A stretch of DNA of 64,000 nucleotides. Origin: Blastococcus carthaginiensis. Its GTDB lineage: Bacteria > Actinomycetota > Actinomycetes > Mycobacteriales > Geodermatophilaceae. Below, piece by piece: positions 1 to 8,300 of the stretch. Within the stretch, counting starts at the first letter, position 1, and each line of letters opens with the position of its first letter. The position numbers and the translations under genes are program-made. Location of the stretch: NCBI RefSeq assembly GCF_030731085.1, contig NZ_JASNFN010000003.1, forward strand, positions 43,017 to 107,016. The letters are read 5' to 3'. The notes beneath the pieces were generated by a model. That model was not told where the DNA came from. It searched no databases and saw nothing but the letters and a program-made list of their open reading frames with translations.

Positions 1-65
1 GAACCGGATCCCGGTGTCCATCGGTGCCTCTCTGCTGTGCTCGATGCGTGAGCTCGCGAGCTCGC

Positions 66-863
66 TCACGGGTGCTGGCTGCTGACCGACACGACCTCGC
101 CGGTCATGTACGTCGAGTAGTCGCTGGCCAGGAAGACGATGACGTTGGCGACCTCCCACGGCTCGGCCGCGCGGCCGAACGCCTCGGAGTCGCTGAGCCG
201 GTCGAGCAGCTCGTCGCTGGTGACCTTGGCCAGGAACGGGTGCATCGCGATGCTCGGCGAGACCGCGTTGACCCTTACGCCCTGCCGGGCGACGTCCATG
301 GCGGTGCAGCGGGTGAGCGCCATGACGCCGGCCTTGGCCGCGGCGTAGTGGGCCTGGCCCTGCTGGGCGCGCCAGCCGATGACCGACGCGTTGTTGACGA
401 TCGCGCCCGAGCCGCGCCCGACCATGTGCCGCAGCACCTCGCGGGTCATCCGGAAGGTGCCGGTGAGCGTGACGTCGAGAACCGACGCCCACTGCTCGTC
501 GGTCATCTCCAGGATGCTCGCCGTGCCACCGAGGCCGGCGTTGTTGACCAGCACGTCGACGGCGCCGAGGCGCTCGATCGCGCCTTCGACCAGCGCGGTC
601 ACCTGCGCCTGGTCGGTGACGTCGCACGGGATCGCGACGACGTCGGTGTCGAACTCCTTGCCCAGCAACTCGGCGGTCTCGGCCAGCCGGCGCTCGTGCC
701 GGTCGCTGATCGCGACGCGGGCGCCCTCCTCCAGGCACCGGCGCGCGGTGGCCGAGCCGATGCCGGTGCCGGCGGCGGCGGTGATCAGGACGGACTTCCC
801 GGCCAGCAGGCCGTGACCGGCCGGCGGGGTGGGGACGGGAGCGGGCACGCGGGACTCAGACAC
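66..863 (-). CDS. ipdF: IpdF-like SDR dehydrogenase, steroid C/D-ring catabolism
   Basis: A 265-aa short-chain dehydrogenase. It has a glycine-rich Rossmann motif (TGIGSAT, about residues 33-39), the NNAG motif and a YAAAK catalytic Tyr/Lys pair, and is of normal single-domain length. It is last of four minus-strand genes whose other members match IpdA, IpdB and IpdC. In mycobacteria IpdF is the SDR that acts with IpdC on hydroxylated HIP-CoA intermediates during opening of the last steroid rings. The start at 863 overlaps the end of ipdC by 8 bp, so translation is probably coupled. The specific assignment rests on the neighbours as well as the sequence; a generic 3-oxoacyl-ACP reductase is the alternative. 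Confidence 0.82.
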   Translation of the reverse strand: MSESRVPAPVPTPPAGHGLLAGKSVLITAAAGTGIGSATARRCLEEGARVAISDRHERRLAETAELLGKEFDTDVVAIPCDVTDQAQVTALVEGAIERLGAVDVLVNNAGLGGTASILEMTDEQWASVLDVTLTGTFRMTREVLRHMVGRGSGAIVNNASVIGWRAQQGQAHYAAAKAGVMALTRCTAMDVARQGVRVNAVSPSIAMHPFLAKVTSDELLDRLSDSEAFGRAAEPWEVANVIVFLASDYSTYMTGEVVSVSSQHP

Positions 864-1938
864 CGGCTGCCTCCGGGGCGGGGACGGTCAGGCCGGTGAG
901 CACCTCGGCGGCCTGGCCGACGATGCGGTCGATGAGCTCCGCGCAGCTGGGCAGGTCGTCGATCAGGCCGGCGACCTGGCCGCTGGCCAGGCTGCCGACG
1001 TCGACGCGGCCCTCGACCATGCCGGTGCGGATCATCATCGGGGTGTTCGCGGCCATGAGGACCTGGTCCCAGGAGAGCTCGCGGTTCCTCCGCATGGCCA
1101 GGCCCTCGCGGACGATGGCCGGCCACGAGCCGCCGGTCTCGCGCTTGAGCGCGACGGCGCTGCGCACCGACGCGGGCAGCCGGGAGAGCCGCCGGCCGGC
1201 GGTGAGCTGCTCGACCATCGGGGTGCGGAGGACGCGCTGCGGCACGCCGTCGATGGCATCGGTGACCACGGTGCCGTCGACGCCGGAGTCCAGGTAGGCC
1301 TGCTTGACCTGTGCCGGCACGGTGGAGTCCGAGGTGAGCAGGAAGCGGGTGCCCATCGCGATGCCCTCGGCGCCGTAGGCGAGCGCGGCGACCAGGCCGC
1401 GGCCGTCGAAGAACCCACCGGCGGCGATCACGGGGATGTCGACGGCGTCCACCACCTGCGGCAGCAGCAGCGAGGTGGCGACCTGGCCGGTGTGCCCGCC
1501 GCCCTCGCCGCCCTGCACGAGCACCGCGTCGGCGCCCATGGCCTGCACCTTCTCGGCGTGCCGGCGGGCACCGATCGAGGGGATGACGACGACGCCGGCG
1601 TCCTTGAGCACGCCGATGACGTCGGCCTTGGGGGCGAGGGCGAACGAGGCGACCCGCACGCCTTCGCGGATCAGCGTCCGCGCACGGTCCATCGCGTCGG
1701 GGGCGTCACCGCGGATGTTCACGCCGAACGGTGCGTCGGTGCGCTCCTTGACGGTGCGGATCGCGGCGAGCATGTCGTCGGCCGAGAGGGTGGCGCTGGC
1801 GATGATGCCCAGGCCGCCGGCGGCGGCGGTGGCGGCGGTGAGCTCGGGTCCGGAGACCCAGCCCATGCCGGTCTGGACGATCGGGTAGCGGACGCCGGTC
1901 AGCTCGGTGAACCGGGTGCGCAGGCGAGGGTGGGTCAC
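856..1938 (-). CDS. ipdC: IpdC-like FMN-dependent reductase (nitronate monooxygenase family)
   Basis: A 360-aa TIM-barrel flavoprotein of the 2-nitropropane dioxygenase/nitronate monooxygenase family. It starts with TRFTELTGVRYPIVQTGMGW, has a glycine-rich QGGEGGGHTG phosphate-binding segment near the middle and an AAGGFFDGRG segment. In actinobacterial steroid clusters this family member is IpdC, which acts on 5-OH-HIC-CoA-type intermediates with IpdF. The start is GTG at 1938, fixed by the 4-bp GTGA overlap with the ipdB stop; the longer open frame upstream is antisense noise. Position directly after ipdAB supports the assignment over a plain nitronate monooxygenase. Confidence 0.87.
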   Translation of the reverse strand: MTHPRLRTRFTELTGVRYPIVQTGMGWVSGPELTAATAAAGGLGIIASATLSADDMLAAIRTVKERTDAPFGVNIRGDAPDAMDRARTLIREGVRVASFALAPKADVIGVLKDAGVVVIPSIGARRHAEKVQAMGADAVLVQGGEGGGHTGQVATSLLLPQVVDAVDIPVIAAGGFFDGRGLVAALAYGAEGIAMGTRFLLTSDSTVPAQVKQAYLDSGVDGTVVTDAIDGVPQRVLRTPMVEQLTAGRRLSRLPASVRSAVALKRETGGSWPAIVREGLAMRRNRELSWDQVLMAANTPMMIRTGMVEGRVDVGSLASGQVAGLIDDLPSCAELIDRIVGQAAEVLTGLTVPAPEAAGV

Positions 1939-2732
1939 GCCCGCACCTCCTTCTCCCGGAGGCCGCGCGGGTCGACGACCTCGCGGATGATCCGCAGCTC
2001 CTCGGCCGTGGGCAGCCGGCTCTCGGGCACCTCGGCGGGGACGTCGAGGGCGAAGCCGGTGGCTCCGACGACCTCGTCGACCGTCACGCCCGGGTGCACC
2101 GAGACCAGGCGGGCGGTGTGGTCGGGACCGCCGAAGTCGAGGACGGCGAGGTTGGTGACGACCCGGCGGATGTCCAGGTCGCGGGCGACGTCGCCGCCGA
2201 CCGCCGCGGCGCGGTCGTAGCCGACACCGGCCACCATGTCGACCCGCTCGACGAAGACGCGGGCCGAGTGCCGGGGCACCCAGTAGCTGGTCGGGTGGTT
2301 CACGGTGTTGCCGGGGGCGCCCCGGACACCGAGCAGCTGCCGGGTGGGCTTGGCGAAGTCGCCCAGGGCGGAGATGTTGGCGTTGCCGAACCGGTCGATC
2401 TGGCTCGGGCTCATCATCACGTGCCGCTTGCCCGACCAGAGGATGTCGAAGATCCGGCGGAACGGGACGTAGCCCTCGATGTGGTCCGCCGGCGGCGTCT
2501 CCCCGATGGCCCAGGTGCCGGTGTAGAGCTTCGATTCGCCATCGGACAGCAGCAGGTCCGGTTCGAAGGTGGCCCGGGCGGTGCGGGCGGCGATGGTCGG
2601 CACCGTGAGCATCGGGCTGGCCAGGATCTCGCCGTCCCCGCGCCAGGCGTCGGCGCAGGCCGCGATGCAGATCTCGGCACGGCTCACGGTCGCGGCGTCC
2701 ACCTCGGGACGTACGCCCTCCTGCACGCTCAT
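1935..2732 (-). CDS. ipdB: IpdB, COCHEA-CoA ring-opening hydrolase beta subunit
   Basis: A 265-aa CoA-transferase family I beta-type protein. Segments such as GNANISALGDF, GAPGNTVNHPTSYW and DFGGPDHTARLVSVHPGV match mycobacterial IpdB closely. IpdA and IpdB form a heterotetramer that hydrolytically opens the last steroid ring of COCHEA-CoA instead of transferring CoA. The gene overlaps ipdA by 4 bp (ATGA, 2729-2732) and ipdC by 4 bp, so the three are one translationally coupled unit. A generic CoA-transferase subunit is the fallback call. Confidence 0.9.
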   Translation of the reverse strand: MSVQEGVRPEVDAATVSRAEICIAACADAWRGDGEILASPMLTVPTIAARTARATFEPDLLLSDGESKLYTGTWAIGETPPADHIEGYVPFRRIFDILWSGKRHVMMSPSQIDRFGNANISALGDFAKPTRQLLGVRGAPGNTVNHPTSYWVPRHSARVFVERVDMVAGVGYDRAAAVGGDVARDLDIRRVVTNLAVLDFGGPDHTARLVSVHPGVTVDEVVGATGFALDVPAEVPESRLPTAEELRIIREVVDPRGLREKEVRA

Positions 2733-3595
2733 CGAGCAGCCTCCAGAGTGCGGTCGGCGACGGCGGCCTGGTAGGCCGTCTCGTCACCGGAGAGGTAGCG
2801 GTCGGCGAACGCGGCCCACGACTCGTCGTTCGCGGCGGCCTGCGCGTACTCGCGCTGGAACGCCTCGTCGCGGCCGTAGTCCGGTTCGCAGGTGGTGAAA
2901 TGGGCCCCCATCGGGGCCTCGACGACGCCGCGCACGTCCGACCGGCGCACCAGCAGCGACTGGACCGGCGCGGCTGCGGTCAGCTCCGCCGTCGGCACGA
3001 TCCGCTCGCAGGACACGTAGGCCCGCTCGGCAGCACCGCAGAACAGGTCGTCGAAGTAGGCGTCCGGCCCCAGGTACTGGCCGTTGCCCGACGCGTCGGC
3101 ACGGTTGAGGTGCACCAGCGCCGCGTCCAGGTTCAGCGCCGGGACGGCCAGGTACTCGGTGCCGTCGGCGTACGGCGAGGTGACCGTCTTGAGGTCGGGG
3201 TTGACCGCCGGGACGTCGGAGCCCAGGCCGCTGCGCAACGGGAGGAACGACAGCCGGGACACCGCGGCGTACAGGCCCCACTGGAGCATGCCTTCGTCCC
3301 ACTCGCTGACGGTGACCGCGCCGGCCTCGCGGGCCGCGCGGAAGTGCGGCTCCAGCGGGATCGAGTCCAGCGAGACGAAGCCGTAGACCAGGTGCTTCAC
3401 CTTGCCGGCGGCCAGGAGCAGGCCCACGTCCGGGCCACCGTAGGAGACGACGGTCAGGTCCTGCAGGTCCGAACGGCAGAGCGCGCGCACCAGCGACATC
3501 GGCTTGCGCCGCGACCCCCATCCGCCGATCCCGATGGTCATGCCCGAGCGCAGCTCGGCCACCACCTCGTCCTCGGTCATCCGCTTGTCGGTCAC
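2729..3595 (-). CDS. ipdA: IpdA, COCHEA-CoA ring-opening hydrolase alpha subunit
   Basis: A 288-aa CoA-transferase family alpha-type subunit. The N-terminal stretch LRSGMTIGIGGWGSRRKPM is nearly diagnostic of IpdA, followed by VVSYGGPDVGLL and the PYFDDLF/EAPMGAHFTTCEPDYGRDE segments. It is the partner of IpdB in opening ring C/D-derived COCHEA-CoA. The start chosen is GTG at 3595, 4 nt after GGGAGGAG; an in-frame ATG at 3580 lies too far from this ribosome site. It is the first gene of the ipdABCF operon and diverges from fadD3. Confidence 0.9.
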   Translation of the reverse strand: MTDKRMTEDEVVAELRSGMTIGIGGWGSRRKPMSLVRALCRSDLQDLTVVSYGGPDVGLLLAAGKVKHLVYGFVSLDSIPLEPHFRAAREAGAVTVSEWDEGMLQWGLYAAVSRLSFLPLRSGLGSDVPAVNPDLKTVTSPYADGTEYLAVPALNLDAALVHLNRADASGNGQYLGPDAYFDDLFCGAAERAYVSCERIVPTAELTAAAPVQSLLVRRSDVRGVVEAPMGAHFTTCEPDYGRDEAFQREYAQAAANDESWAAFADRYLSGDETAYQAAVADRTLEAAR

Positions 3596-3660
3596 CGATC
3601 TCCTCCCACGGGCATGAACTCTGTCGGCGGGACCGTAGGAAGCCGGCGACGCCGGCTGGG

Positions 3661-3681
3661 CGGTCCGACCGGTGAGCGGTC
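3661..3681. promoter_or_regulatory. Possible operator between ipdA and fadD3
   Basis: The 209-bp divergent gap contains CGGTC-C-GACCG overlapping GACCG-N5-CGGTC, two nested short dyads. This is a plausible repressor site, but the arms are only 5 bp and GC-rich, so chance is possible. I looked for a KstR2-type site (a dyad around CAAG/CTTG) and found none. Confidence 0.2.
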
Positions 3682-3804
3682 GACGCAGGCATCATCAGCG
3701 CCCGGCGGCCGGGCCGAGCCGGTCCGGCCCACTGAGTGGGACCACCGCCGGGGCTCCGCCGCGCGCTCCCTACGTTGGGTTCCCCCGCCCCTCAGGAGGA
3801 GTCC

Positions 3805-5406
3805 ATGGGCCCGCCGGTCAGCCTGCCGATCACCGGGAACACCGTTCCCGCACTCCTCCGGCGGACGGCGGCCGTGCAGGGCGACGCGGCGGCGGTGGTC
3901 TGCGGCGACGTGCGCTGGACCTATGCCGACCTCCTCGAGCAGGTGCGCACGGTCGCCGCCTCGCTGCTGTCCCGGGGGGTGCGTCCTGGTGACCGGGTGG
4001 CGGTCTGGGCGCCGAACTCCGAGCGGTGGGTCGCCGCGGCGCTCGCGCTGCAGTACGTCGGCGTCGCCGTCGTCCCGGTGAACACCCGGTACAAGGGCGA
4101 GGAGGCGCGCGACCTGCTGGAGCGCACCGGCGCGGTCGCCCTGCTCACCGAGTCCGGCTTCCTCGGCCTGGACTACGCGGCCATGCTCGGTGCCGACGGC
4201 AGCACCCCGGTGCCGGGCCTGCCGGCGCTGCGGCTGCTGGTGGAGCTGGGCGACGCTCCGTCACCGGGCGCAGTGGGCTGGACCGAGCTGACCTCGGCCG
4301 TCGACGACGCGCAGCGAGCCGCGGCCGACGCCGCCGCCGACGCGGTGACCCCCGAGGCGGTCGACGCGATCATCTTCACCTCGGGCACGACCGGACGACC
4401 CAAGGGCGCGATGCTCACCCAGGGGCAGCTGCTGCACGTGTTCGGGCTCTACGCCCGCGGGCTCGGCGTCGGCCCGGACGACCGGACGATCGCGGCCAAC
4501 CCGTTCTTCCACAGCTTCGGCTACGCCGCGGGCATCCTGACCTGCCTGATCGCCGGCGCCACCCTGTGCCCGCTGGCGATCGCCGACCCGGCGCAGATGC
4601 TGGCGCTGGTCGAGCGGGAGCGGATCACCTGGCTCCCGGGCCCGCCGACGATCTACGCGATGCTCATGGACTCCCCTGCCCGGACCGGCACCGACACGAG
4701 CTCACTGCGGCTCGCGGTCACCGGCGCCTCCGTCGTCCCCGGAGAGCTGGTCCGCCGGATGCGCTCGGACCTGGGGTTCCGGCAGGTGCTCACCGCGTAC
4801 GGGCTCACCGAGTCCAGCGGCACGGTGACGATGTGCTCGCTCGACGATCCCGACGAGGTGATCGAGCAGACCAGCGGCCGGCCGCTGCCCGGGGTCGAGG
4901 TGGAGATCCGCGACCCGTCCGGGGCGCTCTGCCCGGCCGGCGTGGCCGGGGAGATCTGCACCCGCGGGCCGAACGTCATGCTCGGCTACCTCGACGACTT
5001 CGAGGCGACCGCGGCGGCGATCGACGAAGACGGGTGGCTGCGCACCGGCGACGTCGGCTACCTCGACGAGGCCGGGCTGCTGCACATCACCGACCGGCTC
5101 AAGGACATGTTCATCGTCGGCGGCTTCAACGCCTACCCGGCGGAGATCGAGCGGCTGCTGACCCAGCACCCGGCGGTGTCCCAGGCCGCGGTCATCGGCA
5201 TCCCCGACCCGCGGCTGGGCGAAGTCGGCCGGGCCTACGTGATCCCGCGGCGGGGCATGCAGCTCACCGCCGAGGAGCTGATCACCTGGTGCCGGGCGAA
5301 CATGGCCAACTACAAGGTGCCGCGGTCGGTGGTCATCACCGACGACCTGCCCCGCAACGCGGCGGGCAAGATCTCGAAGCTCCACCTCCGCGGCACGGCG
5401 CAGTAG
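3805..5406 (+). CDS. fadD3: FadD3-like HIP:CoA ligase
   Basis: A 533-aa ANL-superfamily acyl-CoA synthetase. It carries the AMP-binding P-loop FTSGTTGRPKGAM (about residues 190-202), an aromatic FFHSFGY motif, YGLTES, GWLRTGDVGYLD, the hinge DRLKDMFIVGGFNAYPAEIE and the C-terminal catalytic lysine in NAAGKISK. In steroid-degrading actinobacteria FadD3 ligates CoA to the propionate side chain of HIP, the entry step to the IpdABCF reactions encoded divergently here. The ATG at 3805 follows a strong AGGAGGAG; a longer in-frame start has no such site. Substrate is inferred from context. Confidence 0.8.
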   Translation: MGPPVSLPITGNTVPALLRRTAAVQGDAAAVVCGDVRWTYADLLEQVRTVAASLLSRGVRPGDRVAVWAPNSERWVAAALALQYVGVAVVPVNTRYKGEEARDLLERTGAVALLTESGFLGLDYAAMLGADGSTPVPGLPALRLLVELGDAPSPGAVGWTELTSAVDDAQRAAADAAADAVTPEAVDAIIFTSGTTGRPKGAMLTQGQLLHVFGLYARGLGVGPDDRTIAANPFFHSFGYAAGILTCLIAGATLCPLAIADPAQMLALVERERITWLPGPPTIYAMLMDSPARTGTDTSSLRLAVTGASVVPGELVRRMRSDLGFRQVLTAYGLTESSGTVTMCSLDDPDEVIEQTSGRPLPGVEVEIRDPSGALCPAGVAGEICTRGPNVMLGYLDDFEATAAAIDEDGWLRTGDVGYLDEAGLLHITDRLKDMFIVGGFNAYPAEIERLLTQHPAVSQAAVIGIPDPRLGEVGRAYVIPRRGMQLTAEELITWCRANMANYKVPRSVVITDDLPRNAAGKISKLHLRGTAQ

Positions 5407-5700
5407 GCCAGACCGCCCCAGCCGTCGGAGCCGGTGTGCCGCGTCTCCCGGCGGCCCCGGCGAGCGCCGCCCGCGCGCTCAGGCCACCCGCGCCGAGATG
5501 GCGTTCAGCTACATGGACATCCAGGTAGCGCTGGACCTCATCACGGGCGCTGTCTCCGTGGTCACCCCACCGGCAGCGCAGCAGCGCCCTCGTAAACCCG
5601 ACCCACCAGCGGCAGACCTCCGTATCCGTCCAGTCGTCGAGACCAGGTCGTCACCGATCGAGGCGACGGTGGATCGGGGTCGGGCGTCGGGCCCTCGGGG
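5407..5700. other. Gene-free stretch after fadD3
   Basis: This is the gap between two converging genes. I found no convincing coding frame, RNA or strong terminator hairpin here. Confidence 0.4.
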
Positions 5701-6186
5701 TCAGGACGGCCTGGTCGGATCGATGAAACGGTCGAAGACGGCACCGGTCGCCTGCGCCTGGACGTACTTGTCGACGATGTCGATCGCCCAGTCCTGAGCC
5801 GACCACTGCTTCGGCTGGTAGAGCCCGGATGCTGTGTTGAGCAGGACGTCACCGGTGTAGACGGTGACGAACACGGCATGGACCGCCTTCTGCCCACGGA
5901 GCCCGGCGGAGGCCGCGACCCCGTACGCAGCACCCCACATGCCGCCGAGAGCGAAGTGGACGAGGTAGTTCAGCCGCTTGCGCGATTGCGGGCTCGCGGT
6001 TCGGGTGGGGAGGAGGCTCTCGGCGGCCTCGGCCGGGGCATAGCTGTCCGCGCGGCCGGTCAGGGGCATCTCGACGACCTTCTGGAAGGCGGTCATCACG
6101 GCGGTACCCCCGATGCCGGCCAGTACCCCGCGGCCGATCGACCCGGCCGTGCTCATCCGCTTCTCGACCCGCACGATGATCTTCAT
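5701..6186 (-). CDS. Small DUF1440-like membrane protein
   Basis: A 161-aa hydrophobic protein with about three membrane stretches: a glycine-rich VLAGIGGTAVMTA near the N terminus, LNYLVHFALGGMWGAAYGVAA in the middle, and VFVTVYTGDVLL. This resembles DUF1440-type inner-membrane proteins of unknown role. The start is uncertain. ATG at 6186 follows GGAAGGG almost without spacing, an internal ATG lies about 33 nt further in, and a GTG at 6222 lacks a ribosome site. It stands alone between the steroid genes and the ureide operon, with no contextual hint of function. Confidence 0.6.
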   Translation of the reverse strand: MKIIVRVEKRMSTAGSIGRGVLAGIGGTAVMTAFQKVVEMPLTGRADSYAPAEAAESLLPTRTASPQSRKRLNYLVHFALGGMWGAAYGVAASAGLRGQKAVHAVFVTVYTGDVLLNTASGLYQPKQWSAQDWAIDIVDKYVQAQATGAVFDRFIDPTRPS

Positions 6187-6614
6187 CCCTTCCGGACCGC
6201 CGGGGCAGCCGGTCGACTCCACGGAGCGGAGCGCTCGTCACGGGGCGGTTGCCCTGCGCCGTTCCCACCTTCCCCGCCGGACGCTCCCTACTCCTGGGAT
6301 CGCCGCCGGCGGCCGCCCGCCGGGCATGCCTGGTGGCTCCACACGGCGGGATGAGTCCTCTCGCGGTTCTGCGGACCGACCTGGCGGCGTCATCGCGGAC
6401 CGGAGACGGACGAAAGCCGCTCGCGCGGTGCGGCACAGGCATGTCAGCCGTTTCCGGGCGGTCGCCGAGCGTGTGGACGTGCACCGGGTCGGCTCCGTCC
6501 CCCGTCGCGACCGGGCACGCCAGCTGGACCGCCAGGACCTCCGACGGCTACGGCTCCTGCCGTGTGGACGACCCGACGACGGGAGCCGTGGCCGTCGTCA
6601 GGCGCCGGCCGTCG
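6187..6614. other. Gene-free stretch with a 17-bp tandem duplication
   Basis: No frame here has coding character in either strand. The only structure I see is a perfect 17-bp tandem duplication at 6590-6623 (unit starts GGCCGTCGTCAGG). It straddles the stop codon of the permease gene and places a second TCA (stop complement) just outside it. Confidence 0.45.
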
Positions 6615-7901
6615 TCAGGCGCCGGCCGCTGTCGGGTGTGCCCGTGCCGCGGTGCCGCGGCGGGTCAGCCTGCTGGCGAGCACGTACAGCAGCGCGCTGA
6701 CGAGCATGGAGTCGATGGATGGGATGCCGGTAAGGGTCAGGACGTCGTAGGCGGTGAGCCCGCCGACGACGGACCCGACGAGCCAGGCGCCGAAGGTGAG
6801 GAGTCTGACCGCCGGCAGGGTCGCCAGCAGACCGCTGTCGTAGCCGGCCCGCCGGTGCAGGAAGAAGTCGGCGATGTAGATGCCGGCCACGGGCGGCGCG
6901 GCAATGCCGAGGAACAGCAGGAACGTCGGCAACCAGGCGGCGATGTCGAGGCTGCCGACGACGGCCGCCCCGATCCCGATGGCCACGGTGATCCGCCACT
7001 TCCGGACCGAGGTGAGCAGGGTGGACACCGCAAGCGTGCCCTGGAACATGTTCCCGGCATTGGCCGTGATGGAAGCGAAGATCAGCAACGCGATGGCGGG
7101 CAGAGCGGAGGCGATCACGGCCGTCGCGTCGATGAGCGAGCTCTCCCCCGTCAGCCCGCTGGGGAGCGCGCCGGCGATGTACAGGAGTGGGTAGGCGACG
7201 CCGAACGCCAGGACGGCGCCGAGGACCGCCTGCCGCCGGCTGCGTGCGAAGCTGCCGAAGTCCGCGGCGGTGACCACCAGGACGATGGCCGTGCCCACGA
7301 CCGCGGAGACCGCGACCCCCCAGCGCAGCGGGTCGGCCGGATCCAGCATCGCCAGCCCGGAGCGCAGCGCCTGGAAGACGATGAATCCCAGGATGAGAGC
7401 GATCACCGGGACGGCGAACTGCGCGACCCTGCCCAGCACCTCGAAACCGAACGCGGTCGAGGCGACGAAGATGACGGTGCCCAGGACCACCAGCACGGGC
7501 AGCGGCACGTCGACGCCGGCGACCTCCTGCAGGAAGCTGCGGGCAGCGAGGCCGAAGCCGTTGGCGGTGACGGCGGTCCAGCCGAACAGGCTGACCGCGA
7601 GCAGCACGGTGATGGCCTTGGCGCCCTGGGCGCCGAAGGAGAAGCGGACGATCTCGTACGTCGGCTGGCGGGCGTGCTCACCGATCGACACCGTGGTGAC
7701 GGCCAGCGCCAGCAGGATCGCCGAACCGACCAGGATCGCGGAGACGGCGAGCGGCAGGGTCAGCCCGCTGCCCAGCGTCGGCGAGGACAGCACGACCGGC
7801 GTGATCACGATGCCCAGCAGGATGAGGGCGATCCGGTAGCCCGGTGCTCCGGCGGCGACCGCCCCCCGCTCGCCGACGCTCTCAGTGCTCTCCTCGGGCA
7901 T
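6615..7901 (-). CDS. NCS1-type cytosine/purine/allantoin permease
   Basis: A 428-aa integral membrane protein with about 12 hydrophobic segments and the look of the CodB/PurP branch of the NCS1 family: IVITPVVLSSPTLGSGL at the N terminus, SFGAQGAKAITVL, and WTAVTANGFGLAARSF. Family members import cytosine, purines, allantoin or hydantoins with Na+ or H+. It is the last gene of the ureide operon, 3 bp downstream of the allophanate-hydrolase-like gene, so it most likely imports the nitrogen heterocycle or ureide that the operon degrades. The exact substrate cannot be read from sequence. Confidence 0.82.
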   Translation of the reverse strand: MPEESTESVGERGAVAAGAPGYRIALILLGIVITPVVLSSPTLGSGLTLPLAVSAILVGSAILLALAVTTVSIGEHARQPTYEIVRFSFGAQGAKAITVLLAVSLFGWTAVTANGFGLAARSFLQEVAGVDVPLPVLVVLGTVIFVASTAFGFEVLGRVAQFAVPVIALILGFIVFQALRSGLAMLDPADPLRWGVAVSAVVGTAIVLVVTAADFGSFARSRRQAVLGAVLAFGVAYPLLYIAGALPSGLTGESSLIDATAVIASALPAIALLIFASITANAGNMFQGTLAVSTLLTSVRKWRITVAIGIGAAVVGSLDIAAWLPTFLLFLGIAAPPVAGIYIADFFLHRRAGYDSGLLATLPAVRLLTFGAWLVGSVVGGLTAYDVLTLTGIPSIDSMLVSALLYVLASRLTRRGTAARAHPTAAGA

Positions 7902-7904
7902 CCC

Positions 7905-8300
7905 TCAGCGCTCCTCGGCGGCGGCGGCGTAGGCCCGCCAGCCGGCGAACTCGGTGATCTCCCGCTGGCCCTCGACCAGGAAGGGCTCCCCCACCACGCC
8001 GAGGACCTCGCTCCCGTCGGCCAGGAGGACCTTGCCGATGGTCAGACCCGCCGGCTCCTTGGCCAGCACGGAGGCCAGGCCGACGAGCGGGATGTCCCAG
8101 ACCTCGAGGTGCACCGACGTGCCGGTGCCGTCGGTGGTGCGGATCATCGCCGGATGCCGGTCGTCGATGGTCCACAGCCGGTAGACGGCCGCGGTGGTGT
8201 CCTCCCGGAGGAAGGTGGCGCCCACCTCGACCAGGTTGTCGTTGAGTTCCAGGCCGCGCATGAGCGTTCCGTTCACGGCCAGCTGCGTCGTCTCGGTCAT
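7905..8300 (-). CDS. Orphan allophanate-hydrolase C-terminal domain protein
   Basis: A 131-aa protein matching the C-terminal domain of allophanate hydrolase (AtzF/DUR-type; gamma-glutamylcyclotransferase-like fold). It opens VNGTLMRGLELN and ends with the hallmark ITEFAGWRAY. In full-length enzymes an amidase domain precedes this part; here the amidase is absent and the domain stands alone. The ATG at 8300 overlaps the carbamate kinase stop (ATGA). Encoded in an operon with a biuret-hydrolase-like enzyme, it probably handles an N-carboxylated or allophanate-like intermediate, but no activity can be assigned. Confidence 0.75.
   Translation of the reverse strand: MTETTQLAVNGTLMRGLELNDNLVEVGATFLREDTTAAVYRLWTIDDRHPAMIRTTDGTGTSVHLEVWDIPLVGLASVLAKEPAGLTIGKVLLADGSEVLGVVGEPFLVEGQREITEFAGWRAYAAAAEER

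Noticed and set aside
47..70. Terminator hairpin CGTGAGC/GCTCACG at the ipdF end
   Set aside because: The dyad overlaps the ipdF stop codon, has a 10-nt loop that is itself palindromic, and lies at the window edge; too weak to call.
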